This document shows, piece after piece, positions 17,284-25,955 of a stretch of 64,000 nucleotides of DNA. Origin of the DNA: Pseudomonas poae (GTDB lineage Bacteria; Pseudomonadota; Gammaproteobacteria; Pseudomonadales; Pseudomonadaceae). The stretch lies in contig CP034537.1 of assembly GCA_004000515.1 (NCBI GenBank), positions 2,170,001 through 2,234,000 of the forward strand, in the 5' to 3' direction. A program made the position numbers and the translations under genes. A model generated the notes under the pieces. That model made no database searches, was not told where the DNA came from, and was given only the letters and a program-made list of their open reading frames with translations. Every line of letters starts with the position of its first letter. The first letter of the stretch is position 1.

Positions 17284-18159
17284 TGACTACCCCACTGTCG
17301 ACACCCGGTGACCTTTCAAGGCACAGCAACCCGACCCCGCTGCATCCGCAAGAGGCCACGGCCATGCAGAAAACCAAACCGGTAAAGCCGATCGTCAGCT
17401 TCCAGGACGTTACCAAGAGCTACGGCAACTTTACCGTGCTCGATCATTTGAACCTAGACGTCACGCCGGGTGAAAAAGTCGCGATCATCGGCCCCAGCGG
17501 CTCCGGAAAATCCACACTGCTGCGGGTACTGATGACACTCGAAGGCATCGATGACGGACTGATTCGCATTGAGGATGACTTGCTGACCCACATGCCCAAT
17601 CGCAACGGTGTATTGGTGCCCGCCAATGACCGGCACATCCGCCGAGTGCGTGGCAAGATCGGCATGGTGTTCCAGAGTTTTAACCTGTTCCCTCACATGA
17701 CAGCGTTGCAAAACGTTATCGAGGCGCCGGTGCAGGTGCTCGGCATGAAACCGACCGAGGCCCGTGAACGTGCAGCAGACTTGCTGGAACTGGTGGGTCT
17801 GGGCAGCAAGCTCGGGCATTACCCATCGCAGTTGTCCGGTGGTCAACAACAACGGGTGGCGATCGCCCGGGCACTCGCCATGCGCCCGAAAGTCATGCTG
17901 TTCGACGAAGTGACCTCCGCCCTCGACCCGGAACTGTGCGGTGAAGTGCTCAACGTGATCCGCAAGCTCGGCACCGAACACAACCTGACCATGCTGATGG
18001 TGACGCATCAAATGGGTTTCGCCCGTGAGTTCGCTGATCGTGTGTGCTTTTTTCTACAAAGGGCAGATTCACGAGCAGGGCACCCCGGCGCAAATCTTCG
18101 AACACCCGCAGCAGGAACGCACGTGCGCGTTTCTCAGTGCGGTGAAAGAAGCAAACTAG
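17283..18159 (+). CDS. ehuA: Ectoine/hydroxyectoine ABC transporter ATP-binding protein, one-base frameshift near the 3' end
   Basis: ABC ATPase: Walker A GPSGSGKST, Q-loop VFQSFNLFPHMTALQNV, signature LSGGQQQRVAIARAL, Walker B VMLFDEVTSALDPE, H-loop VTHQM. After FADRVCFF the frame is lost at a T6 run (18048-18053). With five Ts it continues FYKGQIHEQGTPAQIFEHPQ to a normal EhuA end at the TAG 18157-18159, about 291 aa. All catalytic motifs precede the indel. The ATG overlaps the ehuD stop and has GGAG upstream; an internal Met at 17364 would give a shorter product. Confidence 0.8.
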
Positions 18160-18259
18160 GCAAGCTCACCAGCCCTGGCCGCCACTCGGGTCGATTACGC
18201 GTTGGGATTGCAGTTCATCGTCCCGCTGGGGGATTTGGTAAAGCCAAAAGGAGTAGTTC

Positions 18260-18499
18260 ATGACTTGCTTGATTTGTGGTGAAACTGCGGCGGTCGTTGA
18301 AACTGATGGTGAATACGAGGAAGGAATCTGTCCGAGCTGTGGGCATTGTCGAATTACGGGTGCGGCGCTTGTGCTGATGAAAACCCACGGCCGGTATTTC
18401 GATATAGAGCTGACTCGGAAGTGGATCACAGAGCACCAAGGCATCGGATTTATTCCAACAATTGATTCGCGCCAGGCAGTTCGCCTGATTGACGTTTAA
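18260..18499 (+). CDS. Small zinc-ribbon protein (79 aa)
   Basis: It has MTCLICGETAAVVETDG followed by GICPSCGHCRITGAALVLM, two CxxC knuckles about 20 residues apart that should bind one zinc. The rest is a helical IELTRKWITEHQGIGF segment. An AAAGGAG ribosome site lies 9 bases upstream. No family was recognised beyond the ribbon. It follows ehuA by 100 bases and opens a stretch of small accessory genes. Confidence 0.55.
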   Translation: MTCLICGETAAVVETDGEYEEGICPSCGHCRITGAALVLMKTHGRYFDIELTRKWITEHQGIGFIPTIDSRQAVRLIDV

Positions 18500-18660
18500 T
18501 CGGCGACTCAATTCAGATCCGTCACTGTCCCGCTGAGGCAAATACGCTTTTCTGTGGGCATAGGGGCCCAATCCAGGGGCATGTCCTGGCGGTGACGTGA
18601 TTCGGATTTATGGGCTATTGGTTGATGGCCCGGTATATGGTCTGATTCAGGAGCTTTGTA

Positions 18661-18757
18661 ATGACAGATACCCCCTTACAGAGATGCCGACGTGGTGTTG
18701 GCGTGCCCAAAATGTGGAAGCAACCACTTTGAACGTCCGCTTCCGCGAAAGTCGTAA
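18661..18757 (+). pseudogene. Remnant or mis-read small zinc-ribbon protein
   Basis: GGAG sits 8 bases before the ATG. As written the frame stops early (MTDTPLQRCRRGVGV...). Removing one C from a C5 run in codons 4-5 gives MTDTPYRDADVVLACPKCGS then NHFERPLPRKS and a stop. This has one CPKCGS knuckle and the start of a ribbon fold. It may be a truncated copy of a longer zinc-ribbon gene. Confidence 0.35.
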
Positions 18758-18983
18758 GACCGCTTAGGGTCGATTTTTGCCTGTCGCCACCCTCAGATAT
18801 GTGGCTTGGGGTTGGCGACCATTTAAACATTGAGAGTGGGATCGGGTGATGGTTTTAAATCCAATCCGGGATACGACTAACGCCCCTAATATTTGAGGCT
18901 TCAATCGACACGAATCTGTTGGGTGGCCCGCGGTAAAGTGAATGCGGCATGATGCCCAGCGGGCGAAAAGTGAGAGTACCCAC

Positions 18984-19316
18984 TTACATCGGTTTGACCG
19001 AGACTACTTCCACAAACCTGAATTTTTTTCTGGCCGTCTTTGTAGCTTCTTGTTCTGCAACTAGGGAGCTCAGCGTATCGGCCTCATGCACCATCTCGTA
19101 CATCTCGCCTTCAAATTCGTTTCCCACACGGAGCGTAACTCTCAACCTAGGAGTGAAGCCTTTTGAGACTGCCTTTTTCTTCGCTGCCTTCACCGGTTGT
19201 ACGATCACAACATCCGGGACTGTGTCCTGCACGTCTGAGTTAATTGCCGGCGCAGAGGGCTCAGAATCACCGAATAGCGCCCGGCGCATCTCATCTTCCA
19301 TCAATTCCGTATTCAT
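18984..19316 (-). CDS. Conserved accessory-region protein (110 aa), function unknown
   Basis: It starts MNTELMEDEMRRALFGDSEP. The acidic, Pro-rich N-terminal part leads into a basic linker (VKAAKKKAVSKGFTPRLRV) and a beta-rich C-terminal region (TLRVGNEFEGEMYEMVHEAD ... KKFRFVEVVSVKPM). It resembles small proteins that occur on Pseudomonas islands and plasmids. The composition is coding-like, and the start was chosen where acidic family-like sequence begins, although the frame extends 35 codons further. Confidence 0.5.
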   Translation of the reverse strand: MNTELMEDEMRRALFGDSEPSAPAINSDVQDTVPDVVIVQPVKAAKKKAVSKGFTPRLRVTLRVGNEFEGEMYEMVHEADTLSSLVAEQEATKTARKKFRFVEVVSVKPM

Positions 19317-19549
19317 ACCATTTCTCAGAAGGGTGTTATCTATAACCTGATCGATTCTATCAGGATGGCCGGACTCTGTAGTAAAGCGTCGTTGGGTCTG
19401 ACCTGAGGTGACAAAGGCCAACAGAGCAGATACCGGCGAGCGTCAGCATCTGTCCATCTGCCGCCTATCATGGCGGGCAGCTGTCGGCCAGTCTCAGCCA
19501 AAGACGAGATGAGCTAGGCTTCCGGCATCATTCCTCAAGGACGACCGCC

Positions 19550-19768
19550 ATGCCAGATAACTCAGACTGCAAGATCGCCACGGCGGACGCTCTGACATTG
19601 CTCCTCCACAACCAGCACGCCTTAAGTGCAGCTATAGAAGAAATAACCAAGTGGCTCTCAGAAAATGGGGTAGGAAGCGTCGCCGCTAATGCGATGTCGG
19701 CTATGGAAACGCTGGACACTAATGCTCAAGCCATCACAGATTCCATTTTGAGGATACGCCAGTCATAA
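19550..19768 (+). CDS. Small helical hypothetical protein (72 aa)
   Basis: MPDNSDCKIATADALTLLLHN through to AQAITDSILRIRQS: almost entirely amphipathic helix with hydrophobic heptads, so perhaps a small coiled-coil dimer. AAGGA lies 10 bases upstream. It sits between the 110-aa gene and the tyrosine recombinase. No known family was recognised. Confidence 0.5.
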   Translation: MPDNSDCKIATADALTLLLHNQHALSAAIEEITKWLSENGVGSVAANAMSAMETLDTNAQAITDSILRIRQS

Positions 19769-19884
19769 ATTACTCAGCGCAAGACTGCCCTCTGATTTGA
19801 ATGCCCCCCGATTTTGTAGACACAATTGACTGGCGGCTATGGGACGGATAGCGACGGTCTAGCATCGACCGTCGCAGTGAATGG

Positions 19885-20504
19885 TCAGACTTCCGTCTGC
19901 TCGGCCATTTCCAAGGCATCATCGACCTCGATTCCCAGGTATCTGACAGTGCTTTCAAGCTTCGTATGACCAAGCAGGAGTTGGACGGCTCTCAGGTTCT
20001 TCGTCCTGCGATAGATCAACGAAGCCTTGGTTCTCCTTAGCGTGTGGGTTCCGTACATGGTTGGATCAAGGCCAATAGCTGTCACCCAAGCTTTGACTAT
20101 TCGAGCGTATTGCCTGGTGGAAAGATGGTCTGAGGCGTGCAACCGGCTCGGGAACAAGAAGTCCTCGCTGCGGAGACGCGCCTCGCGCATCCAAGCCTCC
20201 AGAACCGTTCGGGTTTGCTCAGTGATTTCAAACTGCACTGGGTGCTGAGTTTTTGCTGCATCACGATGGCCCGTGACGACACATGCTCCCCATGGGCGAT
20301 GTCTCGGACTCGCAACTTGGTTAAGTCACAGGCACGCAGCTTGCTATCGATGGCCAAGTTGAATAGCGCCAAATCACGCGCCTTCTCAGCAAGCTGAAGT
20401 CTTACTCGGATAGCCCAGATATCTCTGACTCGGAGCGGGGCTTTCTGACCGACAAGCTTTCCCTTGTTCCAAGGCTGATGGCTGTATGTAGCAATGGTGT
20501 TCAT
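19885..20504 (-). CDS. Short tyrosine recombinase, one-base frameshift
   Basis: Restoring one A to the A5 run at 20250-20254 joins MNTIATYSHQPWNKGKLVGQ ... LRACDLTKLRVRDI to QFEITEQTRTVLEAWMREAR in one 206-aa frame. Catalytic residues are visible: first Arg in SKLRACDLTKLR, HTLRRTKAS (HxxR), LLLGHTKLES, and the Tyr in TVRYLGIEV. It has almost no arm-binding N-terminal domain, the size seen in a class of small integrase-like proteins on Pseudomonas and Burkholderia plasmids and islands. It is probably mobile-element cargo. GAGG precedes the ATG. Confidence 0.75.
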
Positions 20505-20654
20505 GGCTCGTCCTCCACGTTGAGGGGAGGACAAGAGTGGATCAGTCACAATGGCTGGTGGTCGCTATCCGACCCATAGCTGTCGTTCACCAGCGGAAAA
20601 CTGCTCCGCAACGGACTGTCGAAAATAGCTCGGCGGAGAAATCAAAAACCTTCA

Positions 20655-21572
20655 TCAGATTGTCGAGGTTTCAAGCGTATCGGCTTCATTGAACAGTTCG
20701 CGCATCACCACCACGAACGCTTCAGCCGGGCGGGATGGGTTCTGGGTTTGCGACGAGGCGATCACGACTCGTTGCGGTGGGATGCTAGCGTCAAATGGGC
20801 GACACACGATGGGTCGCCCGTCGTAGCTCAAGTCTCCAGCGGGTCGAGTGACGAGAATCGACACTCCGTGCCCATGTGCCACGAGTGAGCGCACCATTTC
20901 CACCGAGCGCAACTCCATAATGACATTGGGCTCTACACCGCCCGAGCGGAACAGTGACAGGAAATAGTCGCGACTGTGAGGTAGGTCTAGAAGGATAAAG
21001 GGCTCGGTTTGCAAATCCTGAATACACAAGCTGGCTTTTGCTGCCAGATGATGCCCTTCGGGCAGCAGCACATAAGGTGATTGCAGTCCCACCGCCTGTA
21101 GCTTGACCTTACGAGCCAGGTTCATGTCATAGATCAGCGCTAAATCAAGGGTGCCGCGCTCCACCCGTTCAATCAGTTCCTCGGTGTCACCTTCGACAAT
21201 GGCGACTCGTACCTCAGGAAAGCGCTGCTTGAAGCGCTCGACCATGGTGGGGACATGTCGCGCGCCCAACGTTGCAAAGCAACCCACCGAAAGGTCCCCC
21301 ACCACGCTATCAGTCTCCTTGGCAGAGAGCTGCGCGGCACTTTGCAGTAGCTGCCTTGCTTGCTGGTAACGGCGGGTTCCGGCGGAGCTGAGTTCGATCC
21401 CTTTGCCTGGAATCCTCACGAACAAGCGCTCATCCCATAAGGCTTCCAACTCCGCAATCGCGTTTGATATCGAGGGTTGGGACACACTCAGCGACTTCGC
21501 CGCATTGACGGTACTTCGACATTGGGCCGCTGCTACAAAATATTCGATTTGCCGAAGGCTGAAGTGAATCAT
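20655..21572 (-). CDS. LysR-family transcriptional regulator
   Basis: 305 aa. The N-terminal winged HTH is MIHFSLRQIEYFVAAAQCRS and AAKSLSVSQPSISNAIAELE. The effector domain runs VGDLSVGCFATLGARHVPTM ... LDLALIYDMNLARKVKL ... VLLPEGHHLAAKASL. It is divergent from the NCS1 permease with a 143-base AT-rich spacer, the classic layout for a LysR protein controlling the adjacent operon. Its inducer is likely the permease substrate or a CoA ester from it. Confidence 0.9.
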   Translation of the reverse strand: MIHFSLRQIEYFVAAAQCRSTVNAAKSLSVSQPSISNAIAELEALWDERLFVRIPGKGIELSSAGTRRYQQARQLLQSAAQLSAKETDSVVGDLSVGCFATLGARHVPTMVERFKQRFPEVRVAIVEGDTEELIERVERGTLDLALIYDMNLARKVKLQAVGLQSPYVLLPEGHHLAAKASLCIQDLQTEPFILLDLPHSRDYFLSLFRSGGVEPNVIMELRSVEMVRSLVAHGHGVSILVTRPAGDLSYDGRPIVCRPFDASIPPQRVVIASSQTQNPSRPAEAFVVVMRELFNEADTLETSTI

Positions 21573-21715
21573 TATTTTTAATTCGCTGTATCAACAGTGC
21601 ATATTTTTAATTATATACCCCGCCGCTTAACCTCAGTCCATCCACAGCCTGTGTCCTTCCAAAAAACGCGCTGATCTGGCGCAGATGCTGCACTAACAAT
21701 ATCGAGGATTCGCCC

Positions 21716-23140
21716 ATGGCTAGTTCAACTGCGCCTGTTGCACCGAGGTCGGTAATTGAAACCCGCTCCATCGATTACATACCGGAAAACGAGCGCCATG
21801 GCAGCGCCTTCGGTCAGTTCACACTGTGGCTGGGTGTGAACCTGAACATCACGGCCATCGTCACCGGGGCTTTGGCGGTGGTGCTGGGAGGCGATGTATT
21901 CTGGTCGTTGATTGGCCTTCTGATAGGCCAAGTACTTGGCAGCATCGTCATGGGCCTGCAAGCTGCCCAGGGGCCGGCGATTGGCCTGCCACAGATGATC
22001 CGCAGTCGCGTGCAGTTCGGTGTCTATGGTGCGGTCATTCCGCTTGTACTGGTGAGTTTGTTGTACGTGGGGTTCTCGGCGGGCGGCACGTTGCTGGCCG
22101 GTCAATCGGTGGCGAAAGTGCTATCGATCGCGGACTGGCAGGGCATCATTCTGTTCGGCCTGGTAACCCTGTTGTTGGCGACCCTTGGGTATCGCACCAT
22201 CCACTCCATCGCCAAAGTAGCCAGCGTGGTGGGCGTCATTGCCTTTATCTACATGTTCGGTGCGTTGCTGGCCCGGCACGATATCCATGCGCTGCTCGAC
22301 AATCGTCACTTCGTCGCTGCCAACTTCGTGTTTTCGATCTCGTTGGCAGCCGCCTGGCAGATTTCGTATGGGCCATATGTAGCGGACTACTCCCGATATT
22401 TGCCCAGTCAGACGTCCAAGTTGAAGATCTTTCTGGCTGCATCGCTGGGCACAGTACTGGGATCACAGGCCGCCATGACCTTCGGTGTGTTTGCCGCAGC
22501 CCTCGCCGGAACCGCCTTCTCGGGCCATGAGGTAGAGTTTGTCGTCAGCCTGGGCTCGACGGGTGTGTTGGCCATGATCCTGTATCTGGTGGTCGGCTTC
22601 GGCAAGATCACCATGATGACCCTCAACGCTTACAGCAGCTACATGTCCAGCGCGACCATTGTCAGCGCGTTCTGCGGCGTCAGCAGAGTGTCTCTGGCCC
22701 ATCGCTTCATCTATGTGCTGGGAATGGTGTCCGTTGCAGTGCTGATTGCCCTGGCCGGTTCCCACAGCTTTATCAGTGCGTTTTCTTCCTTCCTCATTTT
22801 TCTCCTGGCGTTCATCACCCCCTGGAGCGCGATCAGCCTGGCCGACGTGTTCTTCGTCAACGGCACGCGCTATGACCTGGCAGCTCTCAATGATCCCGCT
22901 GGCCGCTATGGCCGTTGGAACTGGCCGGTTATTGCCACCTACTGCTGTGGGGTACTGATGGAGTTGCCGTTCATTTCCAGCGGTTTCTACACCGGACCGG
23001 TCGCCCGTGCGCTGAACTATGCAGATGTTTCCTGGGTGGTCGGCCTGCTGGGTACCGGAATGCTTTATTGCCTGGTCAGTCGGCGAATGGCCGCCAGGGT
23101 GCCACCGTCCCTGACGCCTGCTCTCGACAGCAAAGCCTAA
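21716..23140 (+). CDS. NCS1-family (purine/cytosine permease type) transporter
   Basis: 474 aa with about 12 membrane segments. The N-terminal IDYIPENERHGSAFGQFTLW and FGLVTLLLATLGYRTIHSIAK match nucleobase:cation symporter-1 proteins, as does NFVFSISLAAAWQISYGPYV in segment 5-6. NCS1 members carry cytosine, purines, hydantoins, thiamine precursors or nicotinate-like rings. Clustering with an acyl-CoA ligase rather than a deaminase argues against plain cytosine uptake. First gene of the LysR-controlled cluster. Confidence 0.85.
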   Translation: MASSTAPVAPRSVIETRSIDYIPENERHGSAFGQFTLWLGVNLNITAIVTGALAVVLGGDVFWSLIGLLIGQVLGSIVMGLQAAQGPAIGLPQMIRSRVQFGVYGAVIPLVLVSLLYVGFSAGGTLLAGQSVAKVLSIADWQGIILFGLVTLLLATLGYRTIHSIAKVASVVGVIAFIYMFGALLARHDIHALLDNRHFVAANFVFSISLAAAWQISYGPYVADYSRYLPSQTSKLKIFLAASLGTVLGSQAAMTFGVFAAALAGTAFSGHEVEFVVSLGSTGVLAMILYLVVGFGKITMMTLNAYSSYMSSATIVSAFCGVSRVSLAHRFIYVLGMVSVAVLIALAGSHSFISAFSSFLIFLLAFITPWSAISLADVFFVNGTRYDLAALNDPAGRYGRWNWPVIATYCCGVLMELPFISSGFYTGPVARALNYADVSWVVGLLGTGMLYCLVSRRMAARVPPSLTPALDSKA

Positions 23141-23190
23141 CTGGATTTCCAATCCAATCAGCCTTCACTTCACTCTCAGGTAGTCTTTTC

Positions 23191-24804
23191 ATGACATCGG
23201 ATAAATCCCGCTTCGCACGCGAAAACTTGCCCGGCGACCCATACGCAATGCTGTTGCACTGCGCGAACCGCTGGCCGGACAAGGAGGCGCTCGTATTTGA
23301 CTCCACACCTCAGCGGCTGACCTTCAGCCAATGGTTGCTTGCTTCCCAGACACTGGCCTGTGCCTTGCGGCGGCGCGGGATTCAACCCGGCAGCTCGGTG
23401 GCATTGTGGGCGGAAAACAGAATCGAATGGCCAATCGCGCAGGTCGCCATCGCTGCCATTGGTGCGGTGCTGGTGCCGGTTAATACGCACTTTCGCGAGG
23501 ACGACCTCCTGCATGTGCTGGACCACAGTCAGTCGGTGGCGATCTTGCTTTCCGCGCGCTTTCGCTCCAGTGACTATCTGTCCATGACACTGGACACTCG
23601 TAACCGGTTACCCCTTCTGCGCGACGTGATTTGTTTCGACGGACCTGGGCTTCACGCTGAGAATTGCTGGAGTTACGCAGCACTGATGAGCGAAGGACCG
23701 CAGCTGCCATTTCAGGCGTGGCCCTGGTCGCCTCGCGAGCTGGCCAGCATCCAGTACACCTCCGGCACCACAGGGCGGCCAAAGGGCGCTGAACTGTGCT
23801 TCGAAGGCATGTTGATGAATGCACGAGGAACCGTCGCGCGTCTGGCGGTTACCGCCGAGGATCGCTGGACTTCCATCATTCCGCTATTCCACTGCGCGGG
23901 CTGCATTATGAATGTGCTCTCAGCGCTGGCCGCAGGGGCTACGTATGTGGGGGTCAGTGCCTTCGAAGCCGAGCGAATGTTGCACCTCGTGGAGGCCGAG
24001 CGCTGTACGCTGCTGACGGGCGTTCCCACCTCTTATCTGGCCATGCTGGAGCACCCGCGACGAACACAGTACGACCTTGGCTCGTTGCGGGCGGGCACTT
24101 GCGGTGGCGCCGATTGCGACCCGGCTTTGCTCGAACGCTGCGCGTCTGCGTTCCCGATTCCAGGCCTGGTACAGGTGTACGGCCAGACTGAAGCCAGCAC
24201 CCTTATCGCTTTGGACAGTTGCGAGAGTGCGCAGCGATTCACCACCGCCGGCATGCCATTGCCAGGCATGCAGGTGCGCGTGTGTGATCCGGACAACGGC
24301 CAGGTGCTGGCCTGCGGTGAGACCGGGCAGGTTCAGGTGCGCGGGCCCATGGTGATGCTCGGTTATCATCGTGACCCGCTGGAGACTACTCGTTGTATCG
24401 ACCTCGATGGCTGGATGCAGACGGGGGATCTCGGACGCGTTACCGCCGATGGCCGAGTGGAACTTGTGGGAGGACGGTTACGCGACATGATCATCCGCGG
24501 TGGCGAGAACATCTACCCGGTGGAGGTGGAGAACCTGCTACGCGGCCACCCGGCGATCACCGAAATCGCTGTATTTGCCATGCCGGATCCTTTCTACGGC
24601 GAAGTGGTCGCCGCGGCGGTCGAGTTGGGTGGGGCGCTCTCCGCTGCGCAGGTGAAGCAAGCGTGTGCCGGAAAAATCGCTGGGTTCAAGCATCCATCCA
24701 GGGTGTTCAAGGTCAGCCAATGGCCCATGACGTCCAGTGGAAAAATACTCAAGCGCGAGCTGAAAGCCCAAGCCATGGCGATGCAGTTGGAGGAATTGCC
24801 ATGA
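23191..24804 (+). CDS. Acyl-CoA ligase (ANL superfamily)
   Basis: 537 aa. The AMP-binding motif is IQYTSGTTGRPKGAEL (P-loop). It also has VYGQTEAST (A5), DGWMQTGDLG and GRLRDMIIRGGENIYPVEVE (A7-A8), and the C-terminal catalytic Lys in PMTSSGKILKRELK (A10). Domain order is that of CoA ligases for aryl or medium-chain acids, near the CaiC/FadK-type group. It activates an acid with ATP and CoA. It follows the permease by 50 bases and overlaps the thioesterase start (ATGA). Substrate unknown. Confidence 0.85.
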   Translation: MTSDKSRFARENLPGDPYAMLLHCANRWPDKEALVFDSTPQRLTFSQWLLASQTLACALRRRGIQPGSSVALWAENRIEWPIAQVAIAAIGAVLVPVNTHFREDDLLHVLDHSQSVAILLSARFRSSDYLSMTLDTRNRLPLLRDVICFDGPGLHAENCWSYAALMSEGPQLPFQAWPWSPRELASIQYTSGTTGRPKGAELCFEGMLMNARGTVARLAVTAEDRWTSIIPLFHCAGCIMNVLSALAAGATYVGVSAFEAERMLHLVEAERCTLLTGVPTSYLAMLEHPRRTQYDLGSLRAGTCGGADCDPALLERCASAFPIPGLVQVYGQTEASTLIALDSCESAQRFTTAGMPLPGMQVRVCDPDNGQVLACGETGQVQVRGPMVMLGYHRDPLETTRCIDLDGWMQTGDLGRVTADGRVELVGGRLRDMIIRGGENIYPVEVENLLRGHPAITEIAVFAMPDPFYGEVVAAAVELGGALSAAQVKQACAGKIAGFKHPSRVFKVSQWPMTSSGKILKRELKAQAMAMQLEELP

Positions 24805-25178
24805 GCACACCGATCATCGGCCACCGGCATCACTGCGCATTCGTACCAGGGCTTCAACAGACGGCTGCCGCCATCGGTAATGCCGGGGTGCAGGTGGTAT
24901 CTACGCCGGCACTTATTGCTCTGCTGGAGGAAACGGCGGGCAGTGGCGTTCAGGCTTTCTGCGTTCCGGGATGGGGCACGGTTGGCACTAAAGTGGATAT
25001 TGCGCATTTGAGCCCGGCCTGGCCGGGCATTGAGGTCCAGTGCGAAGCCGTGTTGGAGTCGACCAAGGGCCGCACGTTGAGTTTCGCGGTGAGCGCGAGC
25101 CAACAAGGGCGGTTAGTGATGCGCGGCCATCACGAACGAGTGAGGGTCGACCTCAGCCGCTTCTCCCTACCGCAACCG
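24801..25178 (+). CDS. FlK-like hotdog thioesterase, apparently in frame with the next domain
   Basis: About 126 residues from MSTPIIGHRHHCAFVPGLQQ. The sequence VVSTPALIALLEETAGSGVQ ... GTKVDIAHLSPAWPG matches the fluoroacetyl-CoA thioesterase family, with Thr, Glu and His at the positions of the FlK catalytic triad, and ends GHHERVRVDLSRF. It would hydrolyse an acyl-CoA, perhaps a proofreading or release step for the ligase product. GAGGAA precedes the ATG, which overlaps the ligase stop. No stop codon follows the domain before the isomerase part, so the end given is approximate. Confidence 0.7.
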
Positions 25179-25791
25179 ATCAGTGCGGGCGAGCCAATTG
25201 AGTTTTTTTCGATTTTCACAGTCCATGGTGCTACCTGGCTATGCCGCGCTTGCGAGAAATCGCCGCTGCCCATGGTCGAGCGATTCATTGGCGGCCTATG
25301 CACTTGGCCAACCTGATCGATCACATCGGGGGCGGCGACCACTGGAAGCATCGCCAGCATTTGTGCGGTGGTTTCAGCAGGATTTGCAGGATTGGGCTCG
25401 ACTGAGACGCTTGACGCTAAGCTACCACCCTCAGTTTCCATTACGGCCTTCCCGAGCTTTGCGTTGCAGCTTGTATGCAATCGAGAAGGGAAAGGGCGTG
25501 GAGTTCATCTTCAACGTGATGCGAGCTTACTGGAGTGAAAACCGGGATATCAGCGACCTGGAGATCCTCGGCGATCTGGCGATTGCAGCAGGCCTGGACC
25601 GAAGTGCAACTATTCAAGCTGCTTCCGATGAGCGATTCAAACTGGCACTGGAGGCTAACAACGATCAAGCCGTGCAGGTAGGCGTTTTCGGTGCTCCGAC
25701 CTTCATCGCCGATTCGAAGCTGTTCTGGGGCAATGATCGGCTGGAAATGATGGGAGATTATCTAGCCCAGAGTAACGGTCAGAACAATTAG
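25179..25791 (+). CDS. DsbA-fold isomerase/oxidoreductase (2-hydroxychromene-2-carboxylate isomerase-like), two frameshifts
   Basis: The thioredoxin-fold start EFFFDFHSPWCYLAMPRLRE is recovered by adding one T to the T7 run at 25203-25209. After MHLANLIDHIGGG a second missing base near 25340 restores PLEASPAFVRWFQQDLQDWA ... EANNDQAVQVGVFGAPTFIA ... FWGNDRLEMMGDYLAQ. The GAPTF motif and WGNDRL end are typical of HCCA isomerase (kappa-GST-like) proteins that use glutathione in aromatic breakdown. Start uncertain: no good ATG is visible, and the frame joins the thioesterase. Confidence 0.65.
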
Positions 25792-25955
25792 TCCCTGGCG
25801 ATGGAGGAGCGTTGAATCAGGCTTAAAGAGTGGGAAGGTTTCTGTATTGCTTCATTTGACGAACCGCTCCTCAATTCATACCCGGGAGCAAGTCGACTGA
25901 CTGCTTATGGCCGGTTTCTGCCTGTTGTTACCGGCTGCTTTGGGCTGGCTGTGGG

